Part shown: positions 6,842-6,869 of the stretch, one piece after another
Layout of the letters: each line of letters begins with the position of its first letter
Position numbering within the stretch: position 1 is the first letter of the stretch
From: JBDGRJ01 sp042218065
GTDB taxonomy: Bacteria; Patescibacteriota; Patescibacteriia; Magasanikbacterales; UBA922
Direction of reading: 5' to 3'
Assembly (NCBI GenBank): GCA_042218065.1
Contig: JBDGRL010000088.1
Span: 1 to 6,869 of the forward strand
DNA length: 6,869 nucleotides
Notes under the pieces: generated by a model
What the model saw: only the letters and a program-made list of their open reading frames with translations
What the model was told of the DNA's origin: nothing
Database searches by the model: none
Made by a program: the position numbers and the translations under genes

Positions 6842-6869
6842 TAGTTTTTATTTTTTAATTAGTGTTTAA
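6842..6869 (-). promoter_or_regulatory. AT-rich leader upstream of the operon (possible promoter region)
   Basis: The 28 bases before the methylase ATG are 25/28 A or T, with no Shine-Dalgarno motif. On the minus strand an A-run sits just before the start codon, as is common in organisms that initiate without a Shine-Dalgarno sequence. A promoter for the five-gene operon is expected here or just beyond the window, but no distinct -10/-35 pair can be assigned. Confidence 0.25.

Noticed and set aside
531..6865. Similar TTAATTACTA (531-540) and TTAATTAGTG (6856-6865) at the two edges of the defence block, as possible target-site repeats
   Set aside because: The match is only 8 of 10 in highly A/T sequence, and one copy is part of the gajB stop. 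This is too weak to claim an attachment site or duplication.
1..6869. Possible avoidance of GATC in the window
   Set aside because: About 17 GATC sites were found by eye (4 in the first 520 bases, about 13 in the rest). Given the low GC this is close to expectation, so there is no sign of depletion or enrichment in the operon.
5954..6869. Controller (C) protein gene for the restriction-modification system
   Set aside because: No small helix-turn-helix open frame is present before or between the methylase and endonuclease genes. If one exists it lies outside the window.

Overview
The window is a compact, AT-rich bacterial (or possibly archaeal) defence locus. Five genes lie head-to-tail on the minus strand between 6841 and 531, followed without a real gap by the 5' part of a sixth gene that runs off the window start. 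The host cannot be named from this sequence. No Shine-Dalgarno motif is clear before any start, the upstream bases are almost all A/T, and the proteins are rich in Lys, Glu, Asn and Ile. This resembles low-GC Bacteroidota or Patescibacteria (CPR)-type genomes, or a mobile island in one of them, but it is only a weak inference. TGA is not used as a sense codon in any gene, and every stop visible in the window is TAA.

Layout in transcription order (right to left). (1) 6841-5954: a Dam/DpnM-type adenine methyltransferase, predicted to act on GATC. (2) 5950-5003: a DpnII/MboI-family restriction endonuclease. (3) 5010-4225: a second amino-methyltransferase with motif I before a THPPY motif IV. Its motif order differs from the classical DpnA partner of DpnII systems. 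(4) 4224-2443: an OLD-family ATPase-TOPRIM nuclease, GajA of Gabija. (5) 2474-531: a UvrD/Rep-like superfamily 1 helicase, GajB of Gabija. (6) 521-1: a partial Panacea/DUF4065 (SocA-like) protein.

Junctions are extremely tight: a 3-bp gap, an 8-bp overlap, a direct TAA-ATG abutment, an overlap of about 32 bp, and a 9-bp gap. Genes 1-5 therefore look like one transcription unit joining a DpnII-type restriction-modification system to a Gabija system. In the expected scheme, Dam (and perhaps the second methylase) protects host GATC sites while the DpnII-like enzyme cuts unmodified invading DNA. GajA-GajB forms a second, nucleotide-sensing nuclease/helicase layer that would act on phages escaping restriction.

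Base composition changes sharply at about 525. The Panacea-domain gene is about 40% GC by hand count, against roughly 22-30% in sampled defence-gene lines. This suggests that the five-gene block was acquired as a cassette and sits directly against a resident or separately acquired gene. No RNA genes, CRISPR arrays, IS ends, tRNA or convincing terminators are visible, and no gene-free stretch exceeds about 30 bp.
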